Below, one piece after another: positions 17,225-25,664 of a DNA stretch of 64,000 nucleotides (its first letter is position 1; each line of letters begins with the position of its first letter). A program made the translations under genes and the position numbers. Source of the stretch: Candidatus Anaerostipes excrementavium (lineage in GTDB: Bacteria > Bacillota > Clostridia > Lachnospirales > Lachnospiraceae). Below the pieces are notes generated by a model. That model was not told the DNA's origin, ran no database searches, and was given only the letters and a program-made list of their open reading frames with translations. The DNA lies in the NCBI GenBank assembly GCA_019114985.1, contig DXEM01000012.1:1-64000 (forward strand), written 5' to 3'.

Positions 17225-17255
17225 TTGACTTCGAGTGAACTTTAAGTGTTACTAT
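17225..17255 (+). promoter_or_regulatory. MerR-type promoter/operator in front of larB
   Basis: TTGACT at 17225-17230 and TACTAT at 17250-17255 are separated by 19 bases, the over-long spacer that MerR activators correct by twisting the DNA. The spacer contains an imperfect palindrome, CTTCGAGTG/AACTTTAAG (17229-17246), close to the CTTAAAG-type half sites known for AdhR/NmlR-like regulators. It points toward larB, so the divergent MerR protein probably activates the nickel-cofactor genes. Confidence 0.7.
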
Positions 17256-17355
17256 AAGTCTATAACGATAAAAAGGAAAATGCAAGAAAGAATCTTGTGA
17301 TAGAATAAAATTCATCGTAAAATAAAAAGGACAAGATAGAAGCAGGAGGAATGCC

Positions 17356-18105
17356 ATGGAAGTGCAGGAAATATTGGCAAAAGTGAAAAATGGCAGCCTT
17401 TCGATGGAAGAGGCAGAACGTCTTTTAAAAAGGCAGCCGTTTGAAGATTTGGGATATGCAAAATTGGATACACATCGAAAAATCCGTTCAGGATTTGCAG
17501 AAGTTATTTTTTGCAGCGGGAAAGCGGACGACCATTTGATACGGATTGTAGGGAAACTGTACGAAGAAGAAGGAGAAGTTTTTGGAACGAGAGCCAGCAA
17601 AAAACAATATGAAATGCTGCGTAAAATATACCCAGAACTTCAATATGACAAGATTTCCCGCATTATAAAAATAGAGAAAAAAGGAAAAGTAAAAGCTGGG
17701 AAAATTGCAGTGTGCACTGCAGGAACCGCAGACATTGCAGTCGCGGAGGAAGCGGCGCAGACAGCCGAATACTTTGGATCGAATGTGGAGCGGATTTATG
17801 ATGTGGGAGTCAGCGGCCTGCATCGTTTGTTGTCGCGCCTGGATCAGATACAAAGTGCCAATTGTGTGATTGCGATTGCCGGAATGGAAGGAGCGTTGGC
17901 GAGTGTTATTGGCGGATTAGTTGACAAACCGGTCATTGCGGTTCCAACCTCTGTTGGATATGGCGCTAATATGCATGGATTGTCCGCTCTGCTGACGATG
18001 ATCAATTCCTGTGCCAATGGAATTGCGGTTGTGAATATTGATAATGGATACGGCGCCGGCTATATGGCAACACAGATTAACAGACTGGGGGTAAAGCATG
18101 AATAA
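17356..18105 (+). CDS. larB: LarB, nickel-pincer cofactor biosynthesis (carboxylase/hydrolase)
   Basis: 249-residue LarB, which carboxylates the pyridinium ring of nicotinic acid adenine dinucleotide and cleaves off AMP to give pyridinium-3,5-biscarboxylic acid mononucleotide, the first step to the nickel-pincer nucleotide. The C-terminal two thirds resemble PurE (VCTAGTADIAVAEEAAQTAEYFG; AGMEGALASVIGGLVDKPVIAVPTSVGYGA), and the N-terminal helical part begins QEILAKVKNGSLSMEEAERLL. Length is normal. The ribosome site is AGCAGGAGGAATGCC. The stop overlaps larC by 8 bases. Confidence 0.95.
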   Translation: MEVQEILAKVKNGSLSMEEAERLLKRQPFEDLGYAKLDTHRKIRSGFAEVIFCSGKADDHLIRIVGKLYEEEGEVFGTRASKKQYEMLRKIYPELQYDKISRIIKIEKKGKVKAGKIAVCTAGTADIAVAEEAAQTAEYFGSNVERIYDVGVSGLHRLLSRLDQIQSANCVIAIAGMEGALASVIGGLVDKPVIAVPTSVGYGANMHGLSALLTMINSCANGIAVVNIDNGYGAGYMATQINRLGVKHE

Positions 18106-19408
18106 AACTTTATATTTGGACTGCAGCAGCGGAATCAGTGGGGATATGTTCGTCGGAGCGCTGCTTGATTTGGGAGTGGATGAACAAAAGCTTCAAGAAG
18201 CGTTAAAAAGCCTTTCGGTAAACGGATTTGAGGTGAAAATCAGCCGGAAAAAGAAAGCCGGACTGGACGGATGCGATTTTGATGTGATTTTGGATGCGGA
18301 GCATGAGAATCATGATCACGATATGGAATATCTTCATGGACATACACATCACCATGATCATTCGCACGAGGAAGGTCACGGGCATCATCACGATCATGGT
18401 CACCATCATCATGGAGCGGGACACGGTCATCATCATGAACATCGAGGACTTTTGGACATTTTAGAAATCATCCGGCAGTCAGGATTGACGGATTGTGCAA
18501 AAAAGATTGCAGAGGATATTTTTAAGATCATTGCCGAGGCAGAGGCAAAAGCCCATGGGGAATCGATCCAAAAGGTGCACTTTCATGAGGTTGGCGCGGT
18601 GGATTCAATTGCAGATATCTGCGCGGCGGCGTTTTGTCTGGATGATTTGGGAATTCAGGACGTCATCATTCCTCAGCTGTATGAAGGCAGCGGCACCGTA
18701 CGTTGTCAGCACGGCGTACTGCCGATCCCGGTGCCGGCAGTTGCAAACATTGTATCCGCTTACAATCTTACGCTGCGGATGTCCGGCGTGATGGGAGAGC
18801 TGGTGACTCCGACAGGTGCAGCGATTGCTGCGGCGATTCAGACATCCGATCAGCTTCCGGAGACGTTTAAAATTGTAAAAATAGGAATAGGAACAGGAAA
18901 ACGAGATTATGCCTGCGCCGGAATTTTGAGGGCAATGCTCATCGAGCCGGAAACAAAGGAAAAGGATGAAATCTGGAAATTAGAGACAAACATCGATGAC
19001 TGCAGCGGAGAGGTGTTTGGGCAGCTGATGGAGAAACTGTTTTCGGCAGGAGCCAGAGATGTCCATTATTCCCCAGTCTTTATGAAGAAAAATCGTCCCG
19101 CATATCAATTGAATGTGATTTGCAGGGAAGAACAAATCGAAGAATTGGAAGAAATCATTTTCCGTGAAACGACAACCATTGGAATCCGTCGGGTAAAAAT
19201 GGAGCGAACCATATTAAAACGGCAGGAAGAAGAGATCTGTGGGTGGTTTGGAACTGCGAAGGTAAAGGTGTGCAGTCTTCCGTCAGGAGAAAGCCGCGCT
19301 TATCCGGAGTATGAAAGCGTAAAAGAAATCTGCGGCAAGCTGGATATGGCTTATCTGGATGTCTATCAAGAGATTGGAAAGGCTTGGAAAAATCAGCATG
19401 GAAAATAA
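18098..19408 (+). CDS. larC: LarC, nickel insertase for the pincer cofactor
   Basis: 436-residue LarC, the CTP-dependent cyclometallase that inserts nickel into the dithio-pyridinium precursor. The N-terminus LDCSSGISGDMFVGALLDLG is diagnostic. A His-rich stretch with about two dozen histidines (residues 69-115) probably stores or hands over nickel. VHFHEVGAVDSIADI and ETNIDDCSGEVFG mark the catalytic and C-terminal parts. In Lactobacillus plantarum the gene needs a programmed frameshift (larC1/larC2); here it is one uninterrupted frame. It overlaps larB before it and larE after it. Confidence 0.95.
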   Translation: MNKTLYLDCSSGISGDMFVGALLDLGVDEQKLQEALKSLSVNGFEVKISRKKKAGLDGCDFDVILDAEHENHDHDMEYLHGHTHHHDHSHEEGHGHHHDHGHHHHGAGHGHHHEHRGLLDILEIIRQSGLTDCAKKIAEDIFKIIAEAEAKAHGESIQKVHFHEVGAVDSIADICAAAFCLDDLGIQDVIIPQLYEGSGTVRCQHGVLPIPVPAVANIVSAYNLTLRMSGVMGELVTPTGAAIAAAIQTSDQLPETFKIVKIGIGTGKRDYACAGILRAMLIEPETKEKDEIWKLETNIDDCSGEVFGQLMEKLFSAGARDVHYSPVFMKKNRPAYQLNVICREEQIEELEEIIFRETTTIGIRRVKMERTILKRQEEEICGWFGTAKVKVCSLPSGESRAYPEYESVKEICGKLDMAYLDVYQEIGKAWKNQHGK

Positions 19409-20219
19409 AAAAGAAAAAGATTTACGGCATCGGATGGCGCAGTATACCAAAAAGGATGTGGCAGTGGCTTTTTCCGGAGGCGTTGACAGCAGTCTATTGC
19501 TGAAATTCGCGTGCCGGGAAGCAGAACAAAATGGCACAAAAGTTTATGCGGTCATTGTCCATACGAAGCTCCATCCTTTAGGAGAATTGGAAGAAGCCGC
19601 AGAAGCTGCGGCATCCATTGGGGCAGAACCAAAAACGATTTTTCTGGATGAATTGAAAGATGCGGATATAGAAGAGAATCCGATTGACCGATGTTATCGG
19701 TGCAAAAAATGCTTGTTTTCGGAGATAAAGAAGCTGGCAGAGGATCTTCATGTGCCGGTGATTTTGGAGGGAACCAATGAAGATGATCTCCATGTTTATC
19801 GTCCTGGAATTCGGGCGATACAGGAACTTGGAATTCAAAGTCCTTTAGCTGACGCAGAGCTTTCCAAGATGGAGATTCGTGAATTGGCGCGAAAATATGG
19901 CGTTACGGCTGCAAACAAGCCGTCTCTTCCATGTTTAGCGACCAGATTTCCATATGGAACCAGACTTACCTATGAGAAGATGAAAAAAGTTGATCAGGGA
20001 GAGGCTTTTTTGCGGAAATTAGGCTTTTACAATGTGAGGCTTCGCGTATATGATGATCTTGTGCGTTTGGAGGTCGATGCAAAGGAAATGGATCGTGTGA
20101 TAGAAAATAGAGCGCAGATCATCGATCGATTAAAAAGTCTTGGCTATACTTATATCACTTTGGATTTGGAAGGATTTCGTTCGGGAAGCATGGATGTCTC
20201 GATCAAGAAAATCAAATAA
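19398..20219 (+). CDS. larE: LarE, ATP-dependent sulfur transferase
   Basis: 273-residue PP-loop ATPase that adenylates and then thiolates the pyridinium carboxylates. SGGVDSS at 26-32 is the PP-loop. Cysteines 99, 102 and 105 form a CxxCxxC cluster (DRCYRCKKC) and Cys179 sits in SLPCLATRFPYG. Lactobacillus LarE gives up a single cysteine sulfur near position 176; relatives with three extra cysteines have been reported to use an Fe-S cluster instead. The spacing here favours the cluster type, as inference. The ATG at 19398 overlaps the end of larC by 11 bases. Confidence 0.93.
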   Translation: MENKKEKDLRHRMAQYTKKDVAVAFSGGVDSSLLLKFACREAEQNGTKVYAVIVHTKLHPLGELEEAAEAAASIGAEPKTIFLDELKDADIEENPIDRCYRCKKCLFSEIKKLAEDLHVPVILEGTNEDDLHVYRPGIRAIQELGIQSPLADAELSKMEIRELARKYGVTAANKPSLPCLATRFPYGTRLTYEKMKKVDQGEAFLRKLGFYNVRLRVYDDLVRLEVDAKEMDRVIENRAQIIDRLKSLGYTYITLDLEGFRSGSMDVSIKKIK

Positions 20220-20234
20220 AAGGAGGAACGATTT

Positions 20235-21221
20235 ATGCATATGGCAGATGGATTGGTAGCGCCGGCAGTCGCGGGAACCATGTATGTTTGTTCGGCGGCG
20301 GCAATGGCCTGCTCCATGAAAAAAGTACATTTAGAAACAGATACGAAAAAGATTCCGGTAATGGGCGTTATGGGTGCGTTTGTTTTTGCGGCGCAGATGA
20401 TTAATTTTACAATACCGGGAACCGGTTCTTCCGGACACTTGTGCGGCGGGATGATGCTTTCCGCAATCTTAGGCCCTTTTGCCGGATTCCTCACGATGAT
20501 CGGCGTCTTATTGATTCAATGTCTGCTTTTCGCAGACGGAGGGCTTTTGGCTCTGGGCGCTAATATATGGAATATGGCGTTTTATGGATGTTTCATTGGC
20601 GGATTTGTTATTTGGAGATTCGCAATGAAACATGGAATGAACCGGAAGAAGATTATTGCAGCTTCCATCATCGGATGTGCTGCTACCCTTCAGCTGGGGG
20701 CTTTTTCTGTAACCTTGGAAACTTTAGCATCAGGGATCACAGAACTGCCGTTTCCGATCTTTGTTGGCACGATGCAGCCGATTCATCTTGCCATTGGTTT
20801 GGTTGAGGGATTGATTACAGCTGCAGTCTTGTGTTTTCTTTATGATGCGCGTCCGGAACTTTTATGGATGCATCAGGAACAGGAAAGAGGAAAACTTTCC
20901 TACAAGGGAACCATTGGGGTGTTAGCAGCAGCGGCGGCTGTTATTGGAGGACTTTTATCTCTTGCGGCATCTTCAAATCCGGATGGTCTGGAATGGTCCA
21001 TGGAACAAGTGTCTGGGACAACAGAATTGTCAGCTTCCGGCGTGGTACATCAGGCGGCTGAGAAGATACAGGAATTTACAGCATTGCTGCCAGATTATGC
21101 CTGGAAGGGATCAGAAGCGGCTTCTGGCACTTCGTTTTCGGGAATTGCGGGAGGATTGGCAGTAGCAGCTTTATGTGTCCTTTTCTGTGCTGCCGTCCGA
21201 ATGATTAGAAAGAAGAAATAA
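20235..21221 (+). CDS. nikMN: ECF nickel transporter substrate-binding membrane protein (NikM fused to NikN)
   Basis: 328-residue integral membrane protein. The N-terminus MHMADGLVAP is the CbiM/NikM metal-binding start: the His2 amide-backbone site binds Ni(II) or Co(II). Residues 1-210 hold about seven hydrophobic helices (CbiM fold). The last 115 residues have one helix, a periplasmic-type segment with GLEWSMEQV, and a final helix before RKKK, matching a fused NikN/CbiN. Position between larE and the transporter parts CbiQ/CbiO makes nickel the likely cargo rather than cobalt. AAAGGAGGAACG precedes the start. Confidence 0.9.
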   Translation: MHMADGLVAPAVAGTMYVCSAAAMACSMKKVHLETDTKKIPVMGVMGAFVFAAQMINFTIPGTGSSGHLCGGMMLSAILGPFAGFLTMIGVLLIQCLLFADGGLLALGANIWNMAFYGCFIGGFVIWRFAMKHGMNRKKIIAASIIGCAATLQLGAFSVTLETLASGITELPFPIFVGTMQPIHLAIGLVEGLITAAVLCFLYDARPELLWMHQEQERGKLSYKGTIGVLAAAAAVIGGLLSLAASSNPDGLEWSMEQVSGTTELSASGVVHQAAEKIQEFTALLPDYAWKGSEAASGTSFSGIAGGLAVAALCVLFCAAVRMIRKKK

Positions 21222-21223
21222 AC

Positions 21224-22027
21224 GTGGGAAATATAAGAGAAGCGATTTATGGGATCCATCAGGCGGATGAAATTGCGGCAAAAGATCAATGGCTCCAAAA
21301 TCTGCATCCGTTGGCAAAGCTTTTAGTGACATTTGGATACATATTGACGGTGGTTTCCTTTCACAAATATGATCTGCTGGGAACTGCCGGCATGGGATTG
21401 TATTTGTTCGTTTTGTTTTATCTGGGAGAGATACCGTTTGGAAGAGCGCTTCGGCAGCTAAAAGCCATTTTATGGATCGTTGCCGCAGTGGGAATTGCCA
21501 ATCCGTTTCTGGATCATCAGGTAATCGGTCATATAGGCGGATTTGCGCTGACAGGAGGGATGATTTCCATGATCACACTGATGCTGAAAGGAATTTATGC
21601 AGTACTGGCTTCCTACCTTTTGGTTGTGTCTACTTCCATAGAGGGGATATGTTATGGATTGCAGTGCCTGCATGTTCCGAAGACATTTCTTACGGTCATT
21701 TTATTGATCTATCGATATATCATTGTCCTGTTAAAAGAAGCAGAAAGAATCACCCTCGCCTATGAGATGCGTGCCCCTGGACAGAAGGGAATCCATTGGA
21801 AGGCGTGGGGGTCTTTGGCAGGACAGCTGCTGCTTCGAAGCATTGACCGAGCGCAGGTTGTTTATGAAAGTATGATGCTGAGAGGATATGACGGCACCTT
21901 TCGGCTGGTACGAAAAAAAAGTGGTTTTGGGGTCAGTGCGGGATATGTCGCCGGATGGATGGCCGTTTTTTTGGCATTTCGGATCCTGCCGCTATTTGAG
22001 ATAGTTGGAGGGATCTTTCGATTTTAA
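21224..22027 (+). CDS. nikQ: ECF transporter transmembrane component (CbiQ/NikQ)
   Basis: 267-residue T component joining the substrate-binding protein to the ATPase. It starts with GTG 3 bases after nikMN. About five hydrophobic helices are visible, followed by the signature coupling motif AxxxRG forms typical of EcfT: ERITLAYEMRAPGQKG and YESMMLRGYDGTF, the two Ala/Met-Arg-Gly helices that contact the ATPase grooves. There is no strong ribosome site, so it is probably translated by coupling to the preceding gene. Confidence 0.9.
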   Translation: MGNIREAIYGIHQADEIAAKDQWLQNLHPLAKLLVTFGYILTVVSFHKYDLLGTAGMGLYLFVLFYLGEIPFGRALRQLKAILWIVAAVGIANPFLDHQVIGHIGGFALTGGMISMITLMLKGIYAVLASYLLVVSTSIEGICYGLQCLHVPKTFLTVILLIYRYIIVLLKEAERITLAYEMRAPGQKGIHWKAWGSLAGQLLLRSIDRAQVVYESMMLRGYDGTFRLVRKKSGFGVSAGYVAGWMAVFLAFRILPLFEIVGGIFRF

Positions 22028-22044
22028 ATGAGGAGGAATAGGAT

Positions 22045-22791
22045 ATGCAGATGATAGAAATCCGCCGCTTATCTTTTTCTTATGGAGAGGAGAAGGTTCT
22101 GTCCGACCTCTCTTTTCAGGCAGAAGGAGAAGAATCCATTGGAATCGTCGGAGCCAATGGAGTTGGGAAATCGACTCTATTGAAAATTATGGTAGGAATT
22201 TTGTCGGAATATGAAGGAGAAATCCTGATTGGTGGATTAACGGCAGAAAAGAAACATATGGCAAAGATCCGGGAAAAGGTCGGATACGTTTTTCAGGATT
22301 CTGAAAGTCAGCTGTTTATGTCCAATGTATATGAAGATGTGGCATTTGCGCCGAGAAATTATGGATATCCGGAGGAAGAGGTAGAAAAAAGAGTAGAGAG
22401 AGCCTTAGATCTGGTTCATATTCAGGATATCAAAGGAAAACAGATTTATCGGCTGTCCGGAGGACAAAAAAAGCTGGCATCCATTGCAACGATTTTAGCG
22501 ACCGATCCGCAGATTATTTTGCTGGATGAGCCTTCTGTTGCCTTGGATCCCAGAAACCGGCGGAATTTGATTCATATTATTAACGATCTTCCTTGTATGA
22601 AGATCATCGCATCCCATGATCTTGACATGATCTGGGATACTTGTGATCGTACGATTTTATTATCCGATGGGAAGATTGCAGCAGATGGAAAAACAAAAGA
22701 AATCCTTTCAAAAAAGGAGCTGCTGGAAGAAAACGGTTTGGAACTTCCAATGTTCGTAGCAGGCCAGCAAAGCAGGATGGAAATTAGATAG
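22045..22791 (+). CDS. nikO: ECF transporter ATPase component (CbiO/NikO)
   Basis: 248-residue ABC ATPase that powers nickel import. Walker A GANGVGKST (36-44), Q-loop YVFQDSESQLF typical of ECF ATPases, signature LSGGQKKLA, Walker B IILLDEPSVALDP and the switch histidine in IIASHDLDM are all intact. A single ATPase gene implies a homodimer, as in other CbiMNQO systems. It follows nikQ with GAGGAGGAATAGG upstream. Confidence 0.93.
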   Translation: MQMIEIRRLSFSYGEEKVLSDLSFQAEGEESIGIVGANGVGKSTLLKIMVGILSEYEGEILIGGLTAEKKHMAKIREKVGYVFQDSESQLFMSNVYEDVAFAPRNYGYPEEEVEKRVERALDLVHIQDIKGKQIYRLSGGQKKLASIATILATDPQIILLDEPSVALDPRNRRNLIHIINDLPCMKIIASHDLDMIWDTCDRTILLSDGKIAADGKTKEILSKKELLEENGLELPMFVAGQQSRMEIR

Positions 22792-22801
22792 GAGGCTAAG
22801 T

Positions 22802-23827
22802 ATGAAGCAGATCACATTAGGAAAAACAGGGATTACCGTACCGCAGAACGCTTTCGGCGCTTTGCCGATTCAACGAGTGGATATGGAGACAGCGGCAGCA
22901 ATCCTGAAAAGAGCATATGAGGGCGGTATGCGATTTTTTGATACAGCGCGTGCATACAGCGACAGCGAAGAAAAATTAGGGTATGCGTTTGAAGGAATGC
23001 GGGATAAAATTTATATTGCGACAAAGACGATGGCAAGGACGCCGGAAGAATTTTGGGAGCAGCTGGAAACGTCCTTACATCTATTAAAAACAGATTACAT
23101 TGATCTTTACCAATTCCACTGCGTAGATGTATGTTACCGTGAAGGTGACGGAACCGGGATGTATGAGTGCATGTTAGAGGCAAAAGCACAAGGAAAGATC
23201 CGCCACATCGGCGTCACAGCCCATAAGCTGGGCGTTGCAAGAGAATGTATTGAGTCAGGACTCTATGAAACCTTGCAGTATCCATTTAGCTATTTGTCTT
23301 CTGAAAAGGAATTGGAGCTGACAGAGCTTTGCAAAAAGCATGACATGGGATTTATTGCGATGAAAGGTCTGGCAGGAGGTCTTTTAAATCATTCCAAAGC
23401 AGTATTTGCTTATATGTCACAGTTTGACAATGTACTGCCGATCTGGGGAATTCAGAAGATGGAAGAATTAGAAGAATGGCTGTCCTACATGGAAAATCCT
23501 TCTGTTATGGACGCCGAGACGAAAGCATTTATCGAAAAAGAGAGAGAAGAGCTGACCGGCGAATTCTGTCGTGGCTGCGGATATTGTATGCCGTGTCCGG
23601 CAGGAATTAAAATCAACAATTGCGCCAGAATGTCTTTGATGCTGCGGAGAGCCCCGTCAAAAAATTGGCTGAATGAAGAATGGCAGGAAAATATGAAAAA
23701 GATTGAAGATTGTCTTCATTGCGGACAATGCAAAACAAAATGTCCATATGAGTTAAATACGCCGGAACTTTTGCAGAAGAATTATGAGGATTATCAGAAA
23801 GTATTATCCGGTGAAGTAACGATCTAA
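22802..23827 (+). CDS. Aldo/keto reductase with C-terminal 4Fe-4S domain
   Basis: 341 residues. The TIM-barrel part (1-255) has the AKR tetrad in order: Asp in FFDTARAYSDSE with its Tyr, Lys in YIATKTMARTP and His in YQFHCVDV. The C-terminal 90 residues hold two ferredoxin-like clusters, CRGCGYCMPCPAGI and CLHCGQCKTKCPYE, which would bind 4Fe-4S centres, so electrons may come from ferredoxin rather than only NAD(P)H. It sits 10 bases after nikO and is likely in the same operon. The partner substrate is unknown; an aldehyde would fit the AdhR-like MerR regulator upstream, as inference. Confidence 0.88.
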   Translation: MKQITLGKTGITVPQNAFGALPIQRVDMETAAAILKRAYEGGMRFFDTARAYSDSEEKLGYAFEGMRDKIYIATKTMARTPEEFWEQLETSLHLLKTDYIDLYQFHCVDVCYREGDGTGMYECMLEAKAQGKIRHIGVTAHKLGVARECIESGLYETLQYPFSYLSSEKELELTELCKKHDMGFIAMKGLAGGLLNHSKAVFAYMSQFDNVLPIWGIQKMEELEEWLSYMENPSVMDAETKAFIEKEREELTGEFCRGCGYCMPCPAGIKINNCARMSLMLRRAPSKNWLNEEWQENMKKIEDCLHCGQCKTKCPYELNTPELLQKNYEDYQKVLSGEVTI

Positions 23828-23852
23828 AACTTCAAGGAAAGGAGGAATCATA

Positions 23853-24956
23853 TTGTTAGCGTTTGTATTGCTGCCGGCCGTTGTTTGGGTACCCTTTGGA
23901 ATCTATTTGTATCATATCGCTGCCAGATTCCTCACTTTGTTTGGCGTTGAAAAGAAATCAAAGCTCTCCGTGACGTTATCTCTTGCGGCAGCATTGCTCT
24001 GTGCCGTATGGGGATGGCAGCTTTATGGTCTCGGAGCAGTGGCGATTTTACATTTTTTGGCATTTTCCGCTGTTTTTGATATCCTTCGTTTGCTGTTTCG
24101 AAGAAAAATAAAGAAAGAAAAGACCAAGAAAATCTTAGATATCTTGTATCGGAGCAATGTTGTGGTTATTTTTATCGTATGCTTGATTTTTGCCTATGGA
24201 GCGTATAATATCAAGGATGTGAGAAAGACGGAGTATCGGATTGAAACGAAAAAGAAAGCAGAAGATTTTAAAATTGTTCAGATTTCCGATCTCCATATGG
24301 GAACAACGATGCGTGTGGAAACATTAGAAACATATGCGAAACAGATCCAGGACGAGGAACCGGATCTTCTTGCTCTGACAGGCGATATTTTTGATGAAAA
24401 TACGACAAAAGAAGAGATGAAAGAAGCCGTGGATGTTTTGAAAAATATTAAAACAGCATATGGAATTTATTATGTGTTTGGAAACCATGATTACAATTCC
24501 TATACAAATGATCCGTATTATACAAAAGAGGAACTGGTTCAAACTTTGGAAGAGAATGAGATCTATGTGTTAGAAGATGAAAAAGCAGTTCCAAATCAAT
24601 GGCTGACGGTCGTTGGCAGGACGGATGCCTCTGTGGATCGGGCAGAGATTGGTGATTTGGTAGATCAAGTGGATCAGGATCATTTTGTTCTTTTGCTGGA
24701 TCATCAGCCGAGAGGACTCGAAGAAAACAAAGCAGCAGGCATTGATCTGCAGCTATCCGGGCATACACATGCAGGACAGATCTGGCCGACGGGACAATTG
24801 GGCAGTCTGCTTGGAGTGACGGAATTAAACTATGGATATCAGAAAGATGACAATTATCAGGCCATCGTTTCTTCCGGAATCGGCGGCTGGGGCTACGCAA
24901 TCCGAACCGGAGGACATTCGGAATACGTGGTCGTGGAAGTTTCTTCTGTTTCATGA
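23853..24956 (+). CDS. Membrane-anchored metallophosphoesterase (YkuE/YaeI-like)
   Basis: 367 residues, starting with TTG after AAAGGAGGAATCA. The first 115 residues hold four hydrophobic helices, the last at IVCLIFAYGAYN. The catalytic domain then shows the full calcineurin-type metal set: ISDLHMG, LTGDIFDEN, FGNHDYN, LLDHQPRG and SGHTHAGQ. Relatives act on membrane lipids or phosphodiester-linked cell-envelope parts. The gene is the first of a pair with the RNase H gene; no functional link between them is evident. Confidence 0.9.
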   Translation: MLAFVLLPAVVWVPFGIYLYHIAARFLTLFGVEKKSKLSVTLSLAAALLCAVWGWQLYGLGAVAILHFLAFSAVFDILRLLFRRKIKKEKTKKILDILYRSNVVVIFIVCLIFAYGAYNIKDVRKTEYRIETKKKAEDFKIVQISDLHMGTTMRVETLETYAKQIQDEEPDLLALTGDIFDENTTKEEMKEAVDVLKNIKTAYGIYYVFGNHDYNSYTNDPYYTKEELVQTLEENEIYVLEDEKAVPNQWLTVVGRTDASVDRAEIGDLVDQVDQDHFVLLLDHQPRGLEENKAAGIDLQLSGHTHAGQIWPTGQLGSLLGVTELNYGYQKDDNYQAIVSSGIGGWGYAIRTGGHSEYVVVEVSSVS

Positions 24957-24991
24957 AGAAACAAGATAAAAATCATTTGGGAGAAATCAAA

Positions 24992-25648
24992 ATGAAACGT
25001 AAATATTATGCAGTAAAAAAGGGGAAAAAGCCGGGGATCTACCGCAGCTGGGAAGAGTGCCGTGCACAGGTTTCCGGCTTTTCCGGAGCTTGTTATAAAA
25101 GTTTTTTGTCAGAAGAAGAGGCGCTGGCATTCTTACAAGATGATGAAAATCAAGAGATGGAAAGCGACGAAAATACGATGACTGCTTATGTAGATGGAAG
25201 CTTTGATAAAAACAAGAAAGCGTTTTCTTATGGAATGGTCATTTTGTTTCAGGGAAAAGAAACCTACTTTGCTGAGAAATACACAGATCCTGCATTGGCA
25301 TCTATGCGCAATGTTGCCGGCGAAATCATGGGGGCACAGGCGGCTATGAGCTATGCTGTGAAGCAGGGATGCAAAAAACTTATGATTTATTATGATTATG
25401 AAGGAATACAGAAATGGTGCAGCGGAGAGTGGAAAGCAAATAAAGAAGGAACCAAGGCTTACCGAGCATTTTATGAGGAGAAAAAGAAAGTGCTGCAAAT
25501 GAAATTCATAAAAGTAAAGGGTCATTCGAATGATAAATACAATGATATGGCGGATATGCTTGCGAAATCAGCGCTTGGTATAGGAGATGGAAGCTTTCTT
25601 TGGAAAGCCGGGAATCAATGGGTCAGGCAGTTGACAGATAAAGGATGA
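24992..25648 (+). CDS. rnhA: Ribonuclease H1 with N-terminal RNA/DNA-hybrid-binding domain
   Basis: 218 residues. The N-terminal 45 residues (KYYAVKKGKKPGIYRSWEEC, AFL) are the caulimovirus-type hybrid-binding domain found in eukaryotic and many clostridial RNases H1. The catalytic domain has the DEDD set: Asp in AYVDGSFD, Glu in NVAGEIMGA, Asp in IYYDYEG and the final Asp in YNDMADMLA. It cuts the RNA strand of hybrids during replication and R-loop removal. The start at 24992 follows GGGAG; an ATG at 24953 overlapping the previous stop is possible but has no site. The promoter of the next RNA lies in its last codons. Confidence 0.93.
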   Translation: MKRKYYAVKKGKKPGIYRSWEECRAQVSGFSGACYKSFLSEEEALAFLQDDENQEMESDENTMTAYVDGSFDKNKKAFSYGMVILFQGKETYFAEKYTDPALASMRNVAGEIMGAQAAMSYAVKQGCKKLMIYYDYEGIQKWCSGEWKANKEGTKAYRAFYEEKKKVLQMKFIKVKGHSNDKYNDMADMLAKSALGIGDGSFLWKAGNQWVRQLTDKG

Positions 25649-25658
25649 GTGTTATACT
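25631..25658 (+). promoter_or_regulatory. Strong promoter inside the 3' end of rnhA
   Basis: TTGACA at 25631-25636 and TATACT at 25653-25658 with a 16-base spacer. The -35 box lies within the last codons of rnhA, and the start site would be near 25665, where the structured RNA begins. Confidence 0.75.
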
Positions 25659-25664
25659 AGAATT

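Noticed and set aside
17211..17600. Long N-terminal extension of the MerR protein
   Set aside because: The frame is open through the larB promoter and gene on the other strand, but the canonical MerR start with a good ribosome site is at 17210.
18203..18442. Met- and Val-rich minus-strand frame
   Set aside because: It is antisense to the His-rich part of larC (CAT repeats read backwards as ATG), not a gene.
18098..19408. Programmed frameshift between larC1 and larC2
   Set aside because: The gene is a single open frame of 436 codons; no slip is needed.
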